A stretch of 64,000 nt of DNA. Source: Archilochus colubris (lineage: Eukaryota > Chordata > Aves > Apodiformes > Trochilidae). Numbering within the stretch: the first letter of the stretch is position 1; every line of letters begins with the position of its first letter. The stretch is from assembly GCA_023079485.1 (NCBI GenBank), contig CM041085.1, positions 94,623,115 to 94,687,114 on the forward strand. The letters run 5' to 3'. Below the pieces are notes generated by a model. It saw nothing but the letters and a program-made list of their open reading frames with translations. It had not been told where the DNA came from and ran no database searches. Position numbers and translations under genes: made by a program. Positions 60,692 to 64,000 of this stretch are shown piece by piece.

Positions 60692-63600
60692 GTAAGCTGA
60701 TCAAGTGTCTCAAGATGGCTGAACGTAGGTACAAAGATTAGTGAAATTATTAAATCTTCATATAATTCAGTGACCGAAATTGTCATAATTACTGGATGTT
60801 ACTTCCAGAAAATAGCTACATCTATAGGAAAAAAAAAAAAGAAAAAAAAAAAAAAGAAAAAAAAAAGAAAAAAGCTGTCCAGATGACAAATTAAAACTTT
60901 CACAAAAAATGTTCATCTCTAGATATTTTTGGTTGAAATAAAATAAAATATTTCTAAGTTCTATCTAGAGGAGGTTATTTTCACAAACATGGTCATGACA
61001 ACTTTTTGTTTCCCAAAAGCAAAATGCAACAGTAGGTACATTTTTACAGCTTGAACTGCCAGAGTGAAAGTGTGTTAGAAATGTCAATTACTTGCTTTAT
61101 TGCTCTAAAAGTCCAGTATATATGTTTATTGATGTATTTCATTCATAAAGTGCCTTATTTCCTGGGTTCTTGAGTACCTGGAGCTTGTGCTGTTACCTGA
61201 AAATTAGAACTAAAACTCTTACCACCATAAAGAAAGATGTTATTTCTTTTAAAAAGAGCCTGCATCTGATTAATATTATGTGGCTTGTTTTAAAGCAGCA
61301 GCATAGGTATCATTAGAGCTTCTTAGATCCTGACAATTGCAGTTAATTTGACAGTGAAATGAAGCAATTCTGTATGTGCCAGCAAATTACCTCTATTTGT
61401 CTATGAGAAATAACCTCAAATGGTATAAATCTGTATAAGTCTATTGAGTTGTGGATTTATACCATCAAAAATCCTAGTCCTATGTTAACCCTGGCTATTC
61501 CTCATAGAGCCATTAATTTATATTAGTGAATTATAAAAATTGGGTTTTCACAGAAATTTCAGTCTCTTTAGTGCATCTATGATTTTATTTTAAATTTTAA
61601 AGTCTTTTTAAGACAGAAAGGAAAAAGCAAAGAAGTCAATAACATGTCTTTATACAAACCCAAACTCATATAAACCTACTTCTGAAAGCCTTAGGCATTA
61701 CAGAATTCTTGTATCTAGAATCACACATCTCACCCATGATGCGAGCCACTCCTAAGAAAAGGTTGCATAGAACATCTACTTTCCTCACAGACATTAAGTT
61801 AATAAATTAAGCAGGAAACTTTTAACAGCCCAAGAACGCATCTTTCACTGAGACGTGCACCAAAATACTGTCAGTAATTCCCATTTTATCTTCCAGTCAG
61901 GGGGCTGACATAGCTTATGGACCGCTTAGGGTTTGGGGTTTTTTTCTCTTTACAGGTAGAGCTAATTGTAGTATTTTTCTTTGGAAGGTATTGATGTTAA
62001 TACAGCTTTCCTTGGGACATTTTTCTTGGGTGCAGGATAGCATTCTATAGAGAAAAATTACTGGTAACTCAAAGACAAAGACATTTTCCTGTCACTGAAG
62101 GAACAGGTTTAGGACTTTCTTATAATTCTTGCACATTTTTGCATTAACTACTTCAGGAATTTTCCATTCAATTAATTTTGCTTTGGTTTGAAATTCTTTC
62201 CATGGTATAAAAAGCTTTTCCAACTAATTTATAAGAATATGAATAAGTCATATAGTTACAGTAAACTCAAATAACCAGTAATGCTAAGTCTGGTATGACT
62301 TCTGTGAGCACTATGTCAGGTCAAATCTTAGATAACTACATGCTTTTCATGACCAAGTTTCCATTACTAGTATGGAAGTTCTGGATGTATTTAAATTTTT
62401 TACTTCACAGAACACAGCAAGAAATAATGTGACGAATCTGGGCAAAATTAGACTATTAAATAACTAAACTATTTTGGCTAGAGAACTGCTTTGCTCACCC
62501 TGGATTAGAGCTTAGATATGACAAATATGCATGAAATGTGGATAGTTGGAAGGCTAAGAGAGTGGTGTACAAAACTGACAAGCCAACAGGACAGTACAGA
62601 TATATCTTAAATTTTATCCAGAGGAGTCGTTCTTTCTTCTTACTAATCAAAGAGACAGACTATCAGATTAAATTATATCAGCCAACATCAAGCATATAAT
62701 ACTTCTGTCTGCTTGGTAATTTTGGTATATATTACTAGTCAAAAAATTGCTGAATTTGAGTTTAGAAACTGGTTTATGTTTGGTCTTATCTATGATCTGC
62801 TCTGAACTTTTTATATCTGATAAAATCAGGCTACAGTTTAATAAGCAGTTGAACTACAAGTTTCCATGGATTATTCTGTCTGATAAATCTGTGATAAATT
62901 ACAATTAATAAATATTCTTGTATCAAGAATATTTAGTTGAAGGTGGTTTTTTTATTGTCATAAAATAATTTAAACTTGTTTATCATCTAAACTAACTAAA
63001 TAAAATATATATTATATTATTCTCAGTTCAATTCAATCTTAATCTGCAAATTCATGGATTAACATTTACGTTTCAATAGCCGTTTAAATTGATTATGTTT
63101 TTGTTTTATGTTTTTGAAGTAATCTGCTTTTTTCTACCTTACATTACTGTGCTTTTAATAGTACCTTGCCCTAACTGACTGACATCATGACTTGCATCAT
63201 GAGACAAGAAAGGGAGCTCATGGAATTTGAGCATACTGTCCTTGTACTGCTTCATCACTTTTGCACAAATTCTGTAATATAGATGCCTCTCCCTGGCATC
63301 ATTAGTGGCTGTCTTCACTGATACTGAAATTCTAGGCCATGTGGTAGGGTTAAATTACCCTCAGTTAATAACCACTTGTAGTTGGTTTCTTTTTGTAGGT
63401 ACACACACTAACTGATCCCTTAATGCGTCATTTAAGCTCTCTGAACCTGTAATGCTCTGTTAATTTTCTTAATTCAGCCACTTAAAAAAAAATTATTTAA
63501 AAGCAGAAACAGTATGAAGTCACCAGCAGTTTAAGGGTAAGGTGATTTTGTGCAGTTTCCATAATCTATGTAAATGTTTTCTCCAGTGTTTTAATAGAAA

Positions 63601-64000
63601 CCCCTAGCATTTGCAACAGCATAAAAAGGTTAACCACCATTACACTTACTAAAACCACAAAGCTTTTTTAGCAATTTAGGGTATTAATTAGTTCATATTG
63701 TTTGAAGCTAACAGGAGACACAAGTGGGTCAGTTCTCTAATGAGCTATCAAACAATTCCATTTCCCTCAAGTTAGACATTAACCTTTTTTTCTTTTTTAA
63801 ACAAGCAATTTACTCACAGTCCCAGTAGCTAAATGATGTTTTTTCCTTACATTTTTTTGCTGGGATTTAATCACTCTCTATTTTACAGTATTTTGTAAGA
63901 CTATATTTTATCATCAATGTTACATTCTTTGCCATTGGCTTAGCAATTGTATTATGAAGAAATAATTTTGCTGAATAAATGTCATATCTTATTTTTAACT
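60692..64000. other. Unassigned AT-rich sequence after the candidate exon
   Basis: No gene or interspersed repeat is recognised besides the purine tract. If the candidate exon is real, this would be the start of its downstream intron, extending beyond the window. Confidence 0.5.
60826..60874. repeat. Purine tract (A-rich with G interruptions)
   Basis: An unbroken run of 49 purines, mostly A with isolated G, starts about 135 bp after the candidate exon's donor. It is low-complexity sequence. Confidence 0.92.

Overview
This is vertebrate nuclear DNA, almost certainly from a bird. It is AT-rich, has no bacterial-style gene packing, and carries many CR1 non-LTR retrotransposons. At least one of these ends in the bird/reptile-type octamer microsatellite (CTATGATT)n. 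Several short LTR elements resemble endogenous-retrovirus LTRs common in birds. I could not identify the species. The LTR set is what I would expect of a bird outside the galliforms, but that is an impression from memory and was not tested.

Most of the window looks like intergenic or deep-intronic sequence. I see no complete protein-coding gene, rRNA, tRNA, CRISPR array or operon. Nearly all protein-like reading frames that I recognise are decayed CR1 pieces. The only non-repeat coding candidate is a possible internal exon at 60578-60691 (+), with a good acceptor, a good donor and one open frame of 37 full codons. I do not recognise its protein. If it is real, much of the window could be the intron upstream of it.

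Layout: 1-1890 is unassigned AT-rich DNA. About 1950-3945 (+) is a 5' piece of CR1 carrying the ORF1 esterase region and the start of the ORF2 endonuclease. 4868-5440 (+) is a young CR1 3' end. 6434-7525 (-), 9724-10047 (-) and 12695-13345 (-) are further CR1 copies, the last abutting an LTR at 12356. 15890-17268 (-) is a CR1 reverse-transcriptase segment split by a 220-bp solo LTR. 19190-19600 (+), 23508-23870 (-), 30615-31055 (+) and 37330-38430 (-) are CR1 copies of various ages. 38955-39620 is a GC-rich LTR fragment. 40345-41707 (+) is a CR1 that lost its reverse-transcriptase core. 45590-46510 (+) is a CR1 split by a (GAATA)12-tailed repeat. 54173-54693 is a nearly complete LTR. The rest is single-copy-looking AT-rich sequence with homopolymer and purine or pyrimidine tracts.

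No genes work together here. The history is one of repeated CR1 insertion in both orientations, followed by LTR insertion, recombination to solo LTRs, internal deletion and small tandem duplication. I found nothing that looks like a new biological system. The points best worth checking are the candidate exon, the nested solo LTR with perfect target duplications, and the unusual CR1 structures (a 5' fragment and an internally deleted copy).
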